Source: Malachius bipustulatus (Eukaryota; Arthropoda; Insecta; Coleoptera; Melyridae). From it: a stretch of 64,000 nucleotides of DNA. The notes under the pieces are model-generated. The model was given only the letters and a program-made list of their open reading frames with translations. It was not told the origin of the DNA and did no database searches. Both the position numbers and the translations under genes were made by a program. Below, piece after piece: positions 1-10,768 of the stretch (within the stretch, counting starts at the first letter, position 1; each line of letters opens with the position of its first letter). The DNA is taken from contig OU342633.1 in the NCBI GenBank assembly GCA_910589415.1, positions 43,282,210 to 43,346,209 on the forward strand. The letters run 5' to 3'.

Positions 1-583
1 ATCTTGTCGGCTTTAGAAATGTTTAAATGTCAAATGCATAGCTTTTGATAATTTATGGGAAGGTGATAGATTTGCAGCGTTGTCAAATAATTTTATGCAA
101 CAAATTATTCCCAAGTATGATATAACCTCATTTAAACTAAGTCTATATGGGTCTTTCTCATTGCTGTGCCGCTGTTTAAAATGTCAAGTATCAATAATTT
201 GCCCATAAATTATTTTACGAGGTTGCCATGTCATTTATATTTAAATTTAATATATTTTCAAATATTTAATTTAATCATATCAATTAATATTTAACGTATT
301 GCTAATATTGTTATAACTCTAATCACCAGTCGGATGGCCCATTATATATTTGACGAACCCTGGAAAATGTTCCTGAAGAATATTTTCAAATAGGAATTTT
401 TAGGACTTTATTCACACATTGATCTATAATATCACAAGGTGTGAGTAATAAAAATAAATGTGGTAACATTGCACAACATGATCATTGTTGGTTCTGTGAA
501 TTTAATGTATTGAAATTGAATTTAAATGGACATAAACTATCAGTTTTGGTCAATTTAATGATATTTTATACATTATGAAATCC
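1..583. other. AT-rich intergenic sequence, no gene seen
   Basis: No convincing coding exon, RNA gene or terminal repeat was recognised in this stretch. It is AT-rich and full of stop codons in all frames. It may be intron or flank of the RNF115/126-type gene, whose 3' exons are not visible in the window. Confidence 0.5.
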
Positions 584-586
584 TAG

Positions 587-2144
587 CAGCGGTAATTATA
601 CAGGGTGAGTCCTCTAAAATGGAAAGGTCGATTACACCTATGCCATTAAAGATATCGAAATGAACCAAAAAGTGCTCTAAATGGGAGGGTAAAGTGCAGT
701 TTGTAAAATTATTTTCAGATACACAGGATGGCCCAATATCGCTGTACGCCATACAACTTTGTTATTTTAAATAGGACACCCTCTATATTATGGAACAGAT
801 CCAAAGATCCAAAGAAAGTTTCTTAAATTTATATCATTTATTATTGATGGTGTCTACCCTCCTAGAGGTTTTGATCAGGAAATTCTCCTATCCAGATTTG
901 GAGTGCGTTCGTTGGAGCTTAGACGAGTTGTTGTTGTTGTTCGGTTTTTATTCAACCTCCTGCACAATCTTATAGATTGTCCATATTTGTTGGGAAAACT
1001 CTCGTTTCTGGTCCCTCGAATTAACTCTAGAAGTTCCTCTTTATTTTACTGTCAGCACTCTAACTCTAATGTTTTAGTTAAGTCTCCAGTTTCTCTTATG
1101 TGTAAATATGCCAATAGTATCTCACAATTTTGCGATCTCAACTTTGACGGTTTAAACAGAGTGGTAACCATTGTCTCTGAAGCGCATACCTAGTTTAGAT
1201 ACTAATTTTTTTCTTTTTTTTTTCTTTTAAGTTTGTTTTCTTAATGGTGAATTTGCTGTTTTATTTCAATGAATTACAATTTAAAACATTATTTAGATTT
1301 TTTTAAGAGATTATTCTGTTGGGTAGGTAGAAATATTTCGGAGAATCTCATTGTTAATTTTGTACTTTTTTTTTTTACTGTATTTAATTGGATTTATCTT
1401 TATTTATTTAGGCATTAATTAGTTTCCTGTAATTGGGTGTATTATTATTATTATTATTATTATTACATCTTCAGATTATTTGAGAAAAGTAAAAAAGAAT
1501 GGTTTGTAAAGTTGAAGTTTGTAATGAGCGATTTATGAGTTATAAACAAATTAAAATCGCGATTTTCTATTTTCAAAGCAGCTTATATTGAAAACGGCTT
1601 GAGATATGGAAAAACGGCTTACATGTTCCTATCTTAACTTTTCAAGCGGTATCCTATTGGATGGATGAAATTTTTATACAGAGTGGTAGAAAATATGATT
1701 ATTTTCATCACCCGGTATAAAAATTTCAGCTACATGATGGGATACCAAATGAAAAATTAAGATAGGAACATGTACCTATTTAAAATAACAAAGTTGTATG
1801 ACGTACAGCGATATTGGGCCATCCTGTGTATCTGAAAATAATTTTACAAACTGCACTTTACCCTCCCATTTAGAGCACTTTTTGGTTAATTTCGATATCT
1901 TTAATGGTATAGGTGTAATCGAGCTTTCCATTTTAGAGGACTCACCCTGTATAGGCTCCTTACGTTAACGGGCAGATTTCTGAAGAAGGTATCAAGTCAA
2001 AGTGGAAATTTTTTAAATTTATCCATTATTGACATGACAGCAATTACAAAAATGTTAATAGAAGTCATTTGACGTCGATATTAGCTTCAAAAACGAGCAC
2101 AGAAATTTGTCCGTTAGCCTAATGAACCTTTATAATATTGGCTG
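587..2144. mobile_element. Short TIR element with CAGCGG ends and 3-bp TSD, interrupted by a foldback element
   Basis: The left end starts CAGCGGTAATTATA at 587. The right end, read on the minus strand, starts CAGCCAATATTATAAAGG. A 3-bp TAG lies on both sides (584-586 and 2145-2147). The continuous left terminal repeat is broken after 14 bp by the CAGGGTGAG foldback element at 601-1949 and resumes at 1954 with GGCTCCTTACGTTAACGGGC. Without the insert the element is only about 210 bp. The same terminal sequence, with TGA duplicated on both sides, occurs at 38197-39465. That second copy independently supports both the ends and the 3-bp duplication. There is no coding content, and I do not recognise the superfamily. 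Confidence 0.75.
601..1949. mobile_element. Foldback/TIR element, CAGGGTGAGTCC ends, TATA TSD
   Basis: Inverted arms of roughly 170 bp (about 601-775 and 1775-1949) start CAGGGTGAGTCCTC and are flanked by TATA on each side (597-600 and 1950-1953). The interior has an (ATT)n tract at 1441-1465. It also has a module near 1540-1690 (AAAACGGCTTACATG and neighbours) that recurs inside the different foldback element at 11929-12804. The short ORFs inside are not recognisable proteins. This looks like a non-autonomous DNA element inserted into the CAGCGG element. Confidence 0.8.
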
Positions 2145-3305
2145 TAGATGTTTTTAAATTAGAGCTGGCTGTGATATTTTTTCTTAAAGTTGTAAACCTG
2201 GACAGTCAATTTGAGCTAAATCTAAAAAAGTTCAAATCACTTTCCACCATTTTGCTCATAATATGGCATTAGGATTAATTTTTCTATGTTACATAGATTG
2301 TATATTATTGACCTATGAAAACAATTAATTCAATAATGCGTGGCTTTGGTTGCTATGGTTTATTAAAAAATAAAAAATGGTTAGCCTTCCATTTTAAAGT
2401 TTTTACTTCATTCAGAATGTTTATCATATTTTCATTACCTGTCACTGTCAATCATTTTAAAACTGGATAGTTTTAAACGAATATCGTTAAAATTTTACCT
2501 TATTCGATTATTTGAAATGCCAAGGGTACCTAGTTGGAAAAACATAAATAAAAGGGCATATTTATTATAAAAAACATTCAAAACAATGGTAATACTGCTT
2601 TTTAGCTTTCCAAAACACCCCTCTATTACCCCCACTACATGTTGTCTGCTCGCAACCGGCTGACTCCTCTCAGCGTTGCCACATGCTATTCGTTTTACTA
2701 CGTTCTGCAGACAACTGCTCTGGCCAAGGAAAATGCAACTCGTCTGTTTACGTATACGTATTACGTATTGTAAATAAAAATATTACTACTAGGCCCGGCC
2801 CGGCAATCTCGTTACAATTAATTATTATTGAGACGATAACGCTCGGTAAGTCAGGTCTTTGGTCAGGGTAGGTTTTTTTTCATATTAGGGACATTTAAAG
2901 GAAAAAAACCCTACCCTGACCAAAGACCTGACTTGAAGCAAATAAGTGTTTTAAAATATTATTTGTAACGAGTTGCGTACGGCAACGCTGAGAGCGACGC
3001 GAGTGGAAAGGGCTGGTGAGGGGAATCATTGGAAAGCTAAAAAGCAGTTATATCAAAACAATGAAGTAGATGAATCTCAAAAAGTCCAAATCAAACCTAT
3101 TTTTGATGTAAGTTCAATACACCTACTCCAAATAATATTTTACTATTTTGACGTAATTCAAATGTAAAATTTGATTGAAAACATACTTAACCTTAAAAAA
3201 TTTAGCTTGTCAAAGGTCAAAGGTGGTTCAAAGCTCAGTTGCATTCCAAAGGGTACCAACATAATTCAAATTTTTCACAGCCAACTCTAATTAAAAAAAA
3301 ACATC
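2145..3305. repeat. Large imperfect inverted repeat with internal hairpins
   Basis: The left arm begins near 2146 (AGATGTTTTTAAATTAGAGC) and pairs with the region ending near 3305. Nested inside, sequence at about 2578-2612 (CTGCTTTTTAGCTTTCC) pairs with 3029-3062. A strong hairpin at 2849-2936 is built from AAGTCAGGTCTTTGGTCAGG and its complement around a roughly 25-bp loop. No gene is visible. I interpret it as a composite of foldback elements; the outer boundaries are approximate. Confidence 0.55.
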
Positions 3306-3598
3306 TGAAATTCAACTCTGACAGAAGCTATCAACTGTGTTCCCAATATCTGAAAACCCTGTCAATACGATCGTTCCCTAGTTTATGACAAAATTTTGCT
3401 TACACAATTAATTTTTAAAACATATTAAGAACTTAAAATAATCAATAAGAATCCCAAAAAAGAGTACTGGAAGTAGTGCGTAACAGAAGAGGATAAAACC
3501 TCTGTTTCAAGCCCCAATTGATCAACATGTATTTCAGGTAAAACAGGCTCAGGTACCTTATTGTCTCATTGAAAATTCTTTGAAGCAAATCAACCCAC

Positions 3599-4157
3599 CT
3601 GAAATACACGTCGAGCTTTAGGAGCCCGAACAGCGGTTTTACTGAAAAGAGAGGATCACTGACGAGCATGCTAGATTATGTTTAAATCTTCCAACCTGGG
3701 CCGTACTATCCTGGAGCGAGAATTTACAGCGTACCTTCTTCCTGAACGATTTCCATCTTGGGGGCGATTTCGACTGCCCCTGTAACGATCGTCGTTCGAA
3801 TGAGACGTTGATGCTAAAAGCAAATCTCGAATGTCCATCTGAAAAAATCGAACAGATGAAAAATCGTCAAGCTTTGAAAGCAGGAGGGAGAACTACTACT
3901 TACCTCATCATCTTCCCAATCTTCAGGATCGACCATTTCATCGTTATTTTCTGGATTGTCTAGTAACTCCTCGACGAATCCGTTTGAACAGTGGGGACAG
4001 ATGAAATTCTGCGGAAAAAATAACAAGTGAACATAATACTTATTGAAATATTACCACTTGTGGGTTGCCTTACAGCGGATGCACTTTCAAACTGTACGTT
4101 ACAAAGGTGGCAATAGAACCTTTGGGGTGGTCTGTCTTCAACAGCAGCCTCTGCCAT
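3599..4157 (-). CDS. RNF115/RNF126-type E3 ubiquitin ligase, 5' exons only
   Basis: Exon 1 (4157-4074) encodes MAEAAVEDRPPQRFYCHLCN and a few more residues. It splices in phase to exon 2 (4008-3904), which has NFICPHCSNGFVEELLDNP. Together they form the N-terminal C-x2-C...C-x2-C zinc finger of RNF115/126, which in that family binds ubiquitin and client-handling factors such as BAG6. Candidate exons 3 (3813-3735) and 4 (3641-3599) have good splice sites and encode an Arg-rich stretch (DDRYRGSRNRP) like the family's linker. However, joining exon 2 to exon 3 leaves a one-base frame mismatch. The catalytic RING-H2 domain is not seen between 3599 and the left edge, so the 3' part probably lies beyond the window, past the transposons at 0.6-3.3 kb. 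The family call rests on the N-terminal finger. Confidence 0.7.
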
Positions 4158-5028
4158 TTCAAATAATTAAGTAAATGCTTCTTTATTATCTATTTTATTT
4201 GCATGGATAAAGTAATACTGATAGCAATGCAATTAAAGTGACGTTATAGATGATGCTTCCATATTTTCACAATTAATTTTGCTGTGTACAGTGCATAATA
4301 TGATTGGTTTGTTGGATTGGATTGGTCGTATAAATTGCCCAGTAATGCCCAGAGCCCAGACCCCAGAAATGGTTTTTTCACTTTTTGCGGTACGCATAAA
4401 TGCCATGAATTGTACTTCAAACTTCAAATTGTATCGATAAGTCTTTAATGTCAAAATCTCTTGCCTTTAACTGTCACAAAGTCAAATCAGATCTTCTTTT
4501 TCTTCTAGTTTTATGGCTTGGACCTCTTTGTCATACAGTTAGTTGTATCATGTCCTAATGTAATGTAAGAATGAGAATGCAAAATGCAAAATGCAAGAAA
4601 CCTCTCCGTTTGTTACTAGGCACTCGGGCACATAAAACGTTCATTATCCATTTCTATTTATGAATGCACCCCTGTTGTAGTAACGTGATCATGTAATGTA
4701 GGTGGCGTTGCACTAGGGAACCTGCATTACCAGCACTGACGAGCTTTAGTGTCGGTAATACAGGTACCATACGGCTAGCAGAGTTCTGATCTTCTCAGTA
4801 CAGTTTATACCGCATCACGAGTACAAAACTAATAGGAATAGGTACAATTTATGGGGTAGAGCTTAAACGTCAACGCCTGACTTAACCGTTAACCTCAAAA
4901 ACAAAAATTTTCAAAATTTCATTCATGGATTGAATTTTGAATTTGTAAGTTAGAAAATAAAGTAATAAATAAATTTAGCAAATTCGTCACATGTACCTAA
5001 AGGAATTATCGTTCTACAGAGATTTCTA
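4158..5028. promoter_or_regulatory. Divergent intergenic region between the RING ligase and OVCA2-like gene
   Basis: This 870-bp gap separates two head-to-head start codons, so it should contain both promoters. No TATA box is obvious. At 4719-4773 it carries a short imperfect palindrome (ACCTGCATTACC ... GGTAATACAGGTACC). Related sequence recurs at about 28157-28185 and 36437-36494, so it is a dispersed repeat rather than a gene-specific element. Confidence 0.45.
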
Positions 5029-6691
5029 ATGAATAAACCAAAAGATAGTGATAAACTAGAAGTTTCTGATGTGACCAACAACAAATTAAAAATTTTAGCC
5101 ATACATGGTTACAGACAAAACGCGGAAACTTTTCGCCAGAAAACTGGCTCTTTCAGGAAAATAGTTAATAAATGGGCCGAGTTCACGTACATAACAGCTC
5201 CGCATAAAGTTCTATTAGTCGACGATCTTAGCAATGTCGATACAGGCGAAAGTGTCGATGATGGTATGTTCATTCATTCCCGAATAGCTGTTCTATGTTG
5301 TTGGGTTTGGTAATCACCTCACGCACTTGGGGAATTACCCGAGTACTCTTTATCCCCCAGGATTGCTCAATAATATATTTCACTGTTTTTATTAACTCGA
5401 TTAATAGAGGGATTGAGTTCCACAAGTGAGAGTAATCAGTATTATACAAATCACAATCTAATGTGAATCCCACATCCTTAGTAATAGTTTGTGACAATTC
5501 ATCAATAATTGTTACAACATATGACCAGTTCTTTATTTTTAAATGATGAGAGTTTTCCAAACAGACATAATTTTCATTATTAACCACCTACTGCAGAGAA
5601 CATTCTAAGATAACGAACTTCTTTCATTTTCAAGTTTGTCATCTTAGTCTGACTTTCTATGAAAATGCAGACATTTCATATGCTACCAAATAACATAATA
5701 ATGTTAAGAATCTCCAATTTCCTTTTTATTTTCTTATCCTAAGGGTTCATTGTCAAAATATGTTAGTCCGTGTCCTCACTCCTTTCCAACCCTGATTCAA
5801 TTTAATAATTACAATACTGTAATAAAATGTTTTTTTTTTTTAGAGCAGTATGGTTGGTTTTTCAATAGGGATGACATGACATTTCGAGGAATCAGAAAAG
5901 GGGGTCCTGCGATTGGTTTCGAAGATAGTGTTAAACTTATCCAAAAATATTTTATCGAAGAAGGGCCATTTGATGGAATTTTTAGTTTCTCCCAAGGAGC
6001 TTGTTTCGTTGGCCTATTATGCAGTTTGAAACAAAGAGGATGTAAGTGTATATCTGCTAGGCTATTCACGATTTTAAAACAAATATAAAACAATCGTAAC
6101 CCTGCTATGGAGATGGTGGTAATATTAAATTAAATTATATTTTAAAAACTATTTTATGTTAATTTCATCAGTAAAATAAGAGGAAGAAGTTTCTTCAATT
6201 TCTCTATAGTATTGTCAACGGTAGGATTATTGGAGACTTATTAGTCTGGGACATGAGCCCCAGAATAATATCCAATTTAATTGAATTTTGTGATTAATAT
6301 TTAATTCAGAATTTTTTTCAGTGATAGATTTGCAATTCAATTTTGCCATAATGGTATCTGGATTCAAATCAGGCAGTTTACCGCATTTAAAATATTATAA
6401 CGAAAAAATTAACATTCCTTCTCTCCACGTGTTTGGCGAAACTGACCAAATTATTCCTACAGGTCTGTATATATTTTTTTTTTACTTGCTTACCTAAATT
6501 TATCGTATCACAATGTTAATTGATAAATTTTTCTAGAAATGAGTATTTTATTAAGTGAAGCATTCGAAGATCCCCTTACAGTGGTACATTCAGGAGGTCA
6601 CTATGTTCCAGCTTCGGGACCTCAGAAAAAAGTATATCAAGAGTTTTTTCAACAACTGTTTGATCAAAAACAGAAGGAAGAACTGGGATAG
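5029..6691 (+). CDS. Esterase OVCA2 homolog (FSH1-family serine hydrolase)
   Basis: Four exons (5029-5263, 5844-6041, 6322-6462, 6537-6691) join in frame at GT-AG introns to give 242 residues; human OVCA2 is about 227. The start region has the family's KILAIHGYRQN oxyanion loop. The catalytic triad is visible: Ser128 in FSFSQGA, Asp186 in FGETDQIIP and His213 in SGGHYVP. FSH1/OVCA2 proteins are small cytosolic alpha/beta hydrolases; the human protein hydrolyses long-chain alkyl esters. All three catalytic residues and the full fold length are present, so it should be active. A poly(A) signal AATAAA lies at 6841-6846. The gene is head-to-head with the RING ligase. Confidence is high for the family and moderate for the substrate. 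Confidence 0.95.
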
Positions 6692-7224
6692 AATAAATTT
6701 TACCTGAATTAATTATATTTTTGTGTACATCAACTATCTAGATAGGTATATAAAGAGATTATTATTTATTACATTGATTTATTATTTCTTTGTAATCAAT
6801 CTAAATTTATCTTTTTGATAAAACCTGGAGACAATTACAAAATAAAAATTTTCAAACACAAGCAAACTAATTATAACGGTAGTACTCAGAATAAACCTAC
6901 TGGATAATAATAATAATAATTACTTCAATAATGTCAGTAAATAACCAGCTTTGTTTATTTAACCAGCAGTATATTATTCTGTAAGAAGCTAAGAAATTAC
7001 TTCAGTTCACAAAGGCAACATTGTTTGTTTTTTTGTTCATAAGAATATTGGTTGGTATTGTGAAATCAGCAAATTATCTTTCTCTTATCAGTGAAATTTA
7101 CTTCTAAACATGATGTATCTTTCATACATTATATTCTCATTAAAGTTGACTTTTGACTTTACATTTCTACCTCTGAGGGAGGTACTCTGATTATGTCTAA
7201 AAGTTTCAACATTAAATTGAAAAA
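6692..7224. other. Intergenic, AT-rich; likely ZIP promoter
   Basis: This contains the 3' end of the OVCA2-like gene and the upstream sequence of the first ZIP gene. A short (TAA)n tract lies near 6905-6922. No further gene or repeat was recognised. Confidence 0.5.
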
Positions 7225-8745
7225 ATGGATTTGTGGACATCAAAAGTTTATGCCATAGTCACTCTTGCGATAGGATCATTAATTTCTGGTTTGATTCCCA
7301 CATTTCTAACCTGCAGACGAAATCGATGGTCATTGTTCATCTCATATCTGTTGTGCTTCGGCGGTGGTGTGCTGTTAGCAACCGCATTTATACAAATACT
7401 ACCAGAAGTGAGAGAAGAATTACCTGTACCATACCGACAGTACACGGAATTATTTTTCTGTATCGGATTCTTTGCCCTTCATCTCGTCCAAGTGTTGGTT
7501 CACATCTCTTACAGCCAAAATGGGGCAAATCGAACCAATCGATCGATTCAACCAAGTCAAAAATACTCTGAAGACCGACCCAGCAGACCTCTGTTGAATC
7601 CTCGAAGACAACCACCTTATAACCCGGATTTTCAGACCGATGTTACTACACCAACGTACCATGTAAACGATTTAGAACCTTGCAGGGTTTCTTTACCTGT
7701 CACAGATGTGGGTTTATTATTAGCTCTGTTGGTTCATTCAATATTAGGGTGCTTAATAGTTGGACTGGAGGAGTCACAATCTAAGGTAAATATTACTCTA
7801 CTCTATCACTAGATTTAAGTGCTATCATAATATGAATATAAAATTGAACACCTTTTGTAGTACCAATACCAATGTAATAATAATTAATTATTGTGCTAGT
7901 CTTTGTGTTATGAAAAAGGCTTTCCTCCAGGGTCGTTCTCTTTTAATAATAATTATTTGGGAAGCGACACTTTTCATTGATTATTTTCCCCTTACTTGGT
8001 AATACTTTCACATGAGAAAAATGTCAGCCACAAGTTGTGTGGTTCCTAGGAAGATATTGTCTTGTCACCACCGTCCACCCACTCACCCCTTTGTAAATGA
8101 AAAAGTGCGTTAAGGAAATAAAGTTTCTGACAAAACCGCCTTACAGATGTTCTATTCTGGGAACCACAGCTTTTCTCCTGATAGCGCATCACTTAGTCAG
8201 GAAAAATTTAATGAAAAATTTCCTCCTTCCTCCAAAGGGAGACGTTCTTATGATATTAATGATGATCTTAACCTGTTTATATTTTTTCAGGTATTTTTAT
8301 TGCTAGCAGTCATTGCAGCGCACAAACTACTTATTAGCTTCTGTGTAGGAGTAAAATTGATATCAAATCCCCTCGTTACATTTTTTAGACATTTCGTGTC
8401 AATTTTGATACTAGCAGCTGCTCCTGCTGTTGGTATCGCCATTGGTATGCTTGTAGCAGATATCCCAAAAGAAGTCAATATTTTGGTTGCTCCAATTTTA
8501 AAGGTGGGTCTTATTGTTTTTTTTTTCAAATATCATTTTTAATCTTTTTAATTTGGTTTTAGGCTCTGGCAGGTGGGACTCTTTTTTATGTAACCGCAAG
8601 TGATATATTGCCCAGGGAAAGGGCAAGATGGCGCCATCAACCGTTTGGAAAGTTTTCAGGATTCTTTCAATTTTTATCTTATTGTTTAGGTGTTGCACTT
8701 ATTGTAGTTTCATTGCAATTCGCTAAGGGGGGTATTTTTGTTTAG
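7225..8745 (+). CDS. ZIP-family zinc transporter paralog with degraded metal site
   Basis: Three exons (7225-7785, 8291-8503, 8563-8745) join in frame to 318 residues. The N-terminal TM1-TM3 block (LLCFGGGVLLATAFIQILPE) and C-terminal LAGGTLFYVTASDILPRE are typical of the SLC39A1-3 (ZIP I/II) group, which import zinc across the plasma membrane. It is a tandem paralog of the gene at 14056, with identical intron positions and a 213-nt middle exon in both. Against that paralog it has three changes. TM4 reads VHSILGCL where the partner reads THSLLEGL, so the conserved metal-site Glu is lost. TM5 continues GVKL instead of GVEL. The cytoplasmic loop has lost its His-rich zinc-binding run. The reading frame is fully open and the splice sites are intact, so it is probably expressed but may have altered or no transport. 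Confidence 0.9.
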
Positions 8746-9691
8746 TATTTCTTCTACTTTAAAAACCAAAATTAATGTAATAATAATAATTACAGGAGAG
8801 AACAGTAACAATTGGGTAGGAAAAACAATTCAGACTGGCATCTTTAACCTTTGTTATCATCACAATCAATTAATCTTCATGACCTTCATCATATTAGTGA
8901 TCATATTTTATTTAAATTATATTTTTAATTATCTACCTAGTACCTATGCTATATTGTTTATGGTAAGAAATGACTGATTTATTAAAAAAGTGTAGATAGT
9001 GTAGCTAAAATGTGAACTAGAAGTATTATTACATACTTTATATTATAATTTAGTGATTATTTCGGCCATGAGGTATAGTAACGTAAATAATATGGATAAA
9101 AAATTCTTACAACCTTCGTTTTGGGGAAGAAAAACCTTGTTTTTCCTACAGTTAAAAAAACAGGTTTATGTTTTCAAATTTATCTGAAATTGTTGAAGTC
9201 AATAGAAGAGAATGGTAAAGAAAATTATCTGGAGAGTTTAATGAAATTATTGAAAAGGCTAAAAAAATGATGGAGCTAGAAACAGAGCTCTTAAATGATT
9301 GAGCCACAGGCAGAATTAAAAAAAATGTCTCAACCAATGAGAAATGGATCTTACATAGTTATCTTCTTCTTACAAATTGTATTCTCTTTAACATATTCAA
9401 TTGATATTCCTGTCTGTCACCTGTCAAATAACAGAGACACTAATAATGCTGGAATATTCGAATTCCCAACACTCGTACAAACTAACCATAGACCATTAAA
9501 CCTTTTTCAAAGAAACTTTTTAACAAGCCAAGGCCCATATAAACAAATAAGGACAAAACAAACAGTAACAGAAAACATAAATAACTGGGTAAAACTTCCT
9601 TTGAGGATTTTTTGAGGATTATATTATATTTTTTGAGGATGCATTGCTTTGCAATGCATCCTCACAATTATCCTCTTGACCTGATGATGTC
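8746..9691. other. Intergenic, no recognisable gene
   Basis: AT-rich sequence between the first ZIP gene and the first Harbinger-type element. An open frame at 9295-9615 has no recognisable domain and no supporting splice context. I see no feature I can defend here. Confidence 0.4.
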
Positions 9692-9852
9692 TAAAGACGG
9701 CTTTACATTTACGAGTGACTCGTATACGAGTTAGACAATCGTATACGATTTCGTATGTGTAAACAGGAGCTCGTAGGTCGTATACGTGTTAGTTTCAAAG
9801 TTGAGAGGGATCCGAGTAGTGGTACGAGTGAAATGGTTTTTTATAATTTAAA

Positions 9853-10080
9853 ATGGCGGCAAATAAACTATCTACGGATGATCTTGATCAATTCATTGAT
9901 CTTTATTACGGTATGACCTGTTTATGGGATGTCAGATTAAAAGAATATAAAGACCTAAGTGCTAGGAACAAAGCCTACGCAACAATAGCGGATATTTTAA
10001 ATTTACCAGTAGAAGCTGTGAAGAAAAAAATAATTTTTCTTCAATTTCAACAACACCTCTTAACTGCAGGGAATTTTTAA
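9853..10080 (+). pseudogene. MADF-domain (Myb/SANT-like) ORF fragment of a Harbinger element
   Basis: The frame begins MAANKLSTDDLDQFIDLYYG and continues CLWDVRLKEYKDLSARNKAY, then LNLPVEAVKKKI. This is a good match to the first two helices of a MADF domain (L-I-x-x-Y...CLWD...Y.d...r..A...I). In PIF/Harbinger elements this second protein helps nuclear import and DNA binding of the transposase. The domain is cut short near 10030, where the sequence passes into the antisense transposase fragment. The 75-residue frame is therefore a truncated remnant rather than a host gene. Confidence 0.8.
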
Positions 10081-10186
10081 CCCAAACTCGCCTTTTTCTA
10101 TTAACATCTTCACGTTATTCTTTTCCCTTCATCAATAACACCAAAATACCTAGCATAGCAACTCGCTTTCTTTTATTCGGCGCCAT
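10030..10186 (-). pseudogene. Harbinger transposase N-terminal remnant
   Basis: Reading the minus strand from the ATG at 10186 gives MAPNKRKRVAMLGILVLLMK and then a frameshift/stop. In a shifted frame it continues with NRKRRVWVKNSLQLRG, the KRRVWV...LRR signature at the N-terminus of HARBI1-type transposases. The fragment stops at the junction with the MADF remnant, long before the catalytic domain. It is too short and too broken to encode a working enzyme. The identification comes from this one motif plus the element's TIR and TSD context. Confidence 0.7.
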
Positions 10187-10545
10187 GTTCGAACGGCTTT
10201 ATCGCATACGATCCCGAATAGCAATATAAATAGAACTCGTACGCCTATACGAGTGTTCGTATACGAGTCACTCGTAAATGTAAAGCCGTCTTAATGTCTT
10301 GAAAGGTTTTAGATTTGCTTAAACTGGATGTTGTCCTTGTTTAAGGTACGCACACATTGGCGCGAATATATCGGTGCGACGGCAAAATTTTCACCTCGCG
10401 AAATATTCGTCGACTCAAGATCTGCGGCGTATATAGAGAAACAACAAACTGACGCGATAATTTCGCTTGGCGATAACGAATCTCCAGCGATTTTATTTCT
10501 TTCGCGACCAGCCGCGTTTTCTGTCGTTCTCGTTGCGAATCTAAA

Positions 10546-10690
10546 ATGGCTTATACTGAAAGATTAATGGAGTTTGTGAAGAAATATCCGGTTTTATACA
10601 ATTTAAGCCACGAAGATTACAAAAATATAAGAAAGAAAGATAAGTTATGGGATGAAATTGGACGAGAGATTTCCTGTCCTGTAATAACAA
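10546..10690 (+). pseudogene. MADF-domain ORF fragment of a Harbinger element
   Basis: The frame reads MAYTERLMEFVKKYPVLYNL, then HEDYKNIRKKDKLWDEIGRE. This is the N-terminal half of a MADF domain (L-i-e-f-V-x-k-y-P-x-L-Y...h-x-d-Y-k-n...W-x-e-I). The MADF similarity ends at about 10690, where the antisense transposase start begins; the extra residues beyond that are translated from the wrong strand. It is a remnant of the accessory DNA-binding gene of this element. Confidence 0.8.
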
Positions 10691-10768
10691 TGCCATACTT
10701 TCAACTTGCTCATCTTCTAAGGCAGCGAATAATAGTATTGCTTCTTCTTCAGAGCTTGAAGAATCCAT
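10690..10768 (-). pseudogene. Harbinger transposase N-terminal remnant
   Basis: On the minus strand an ATG at 10768 opens MDSSSSEEEAILLFAALEDE. The acidic-serine start followed by EEAILLFAALED is characteristic of the N-terminus of insect PIF/Harbinger transposases. Only about 25 codons remain before the deletion junction with the MADF remnant. The fragment keeps the transposase gene's own start and leader but none of the DDE nuclease. Confidence 0.7.

Larger units (their letters stand above)
9695..10291. mobile_element. Internally deleted PIF/Harbinger element (MADF + transposase N-terminus)
   Basis: Terminal inverted repeats of about 35 bp start AGACGGCTTTACATTTACGA on each strand. They are flanked by TAA on both sides (9692-9694 and 10292-10294), the 3-bp TWA duplication typical of PIF/Harbinger. 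Inside are the beginnings of both genes of this superfamily, pointing towards each other: a MADF-domain ORF on the plus strand and a decayed transposase N-terminus on the minus strand. The middle of the element, including the catalytic DDE domain, is missing, so it is non-autonomous. Confidence 0.85.

Noticed and set aside
9295..9615. Open frame of 106 codons upstream of the Harbinger elements
   Set aside because: No recognisable domain, odd composition and no splice context. Probably chance in an intergenic region.
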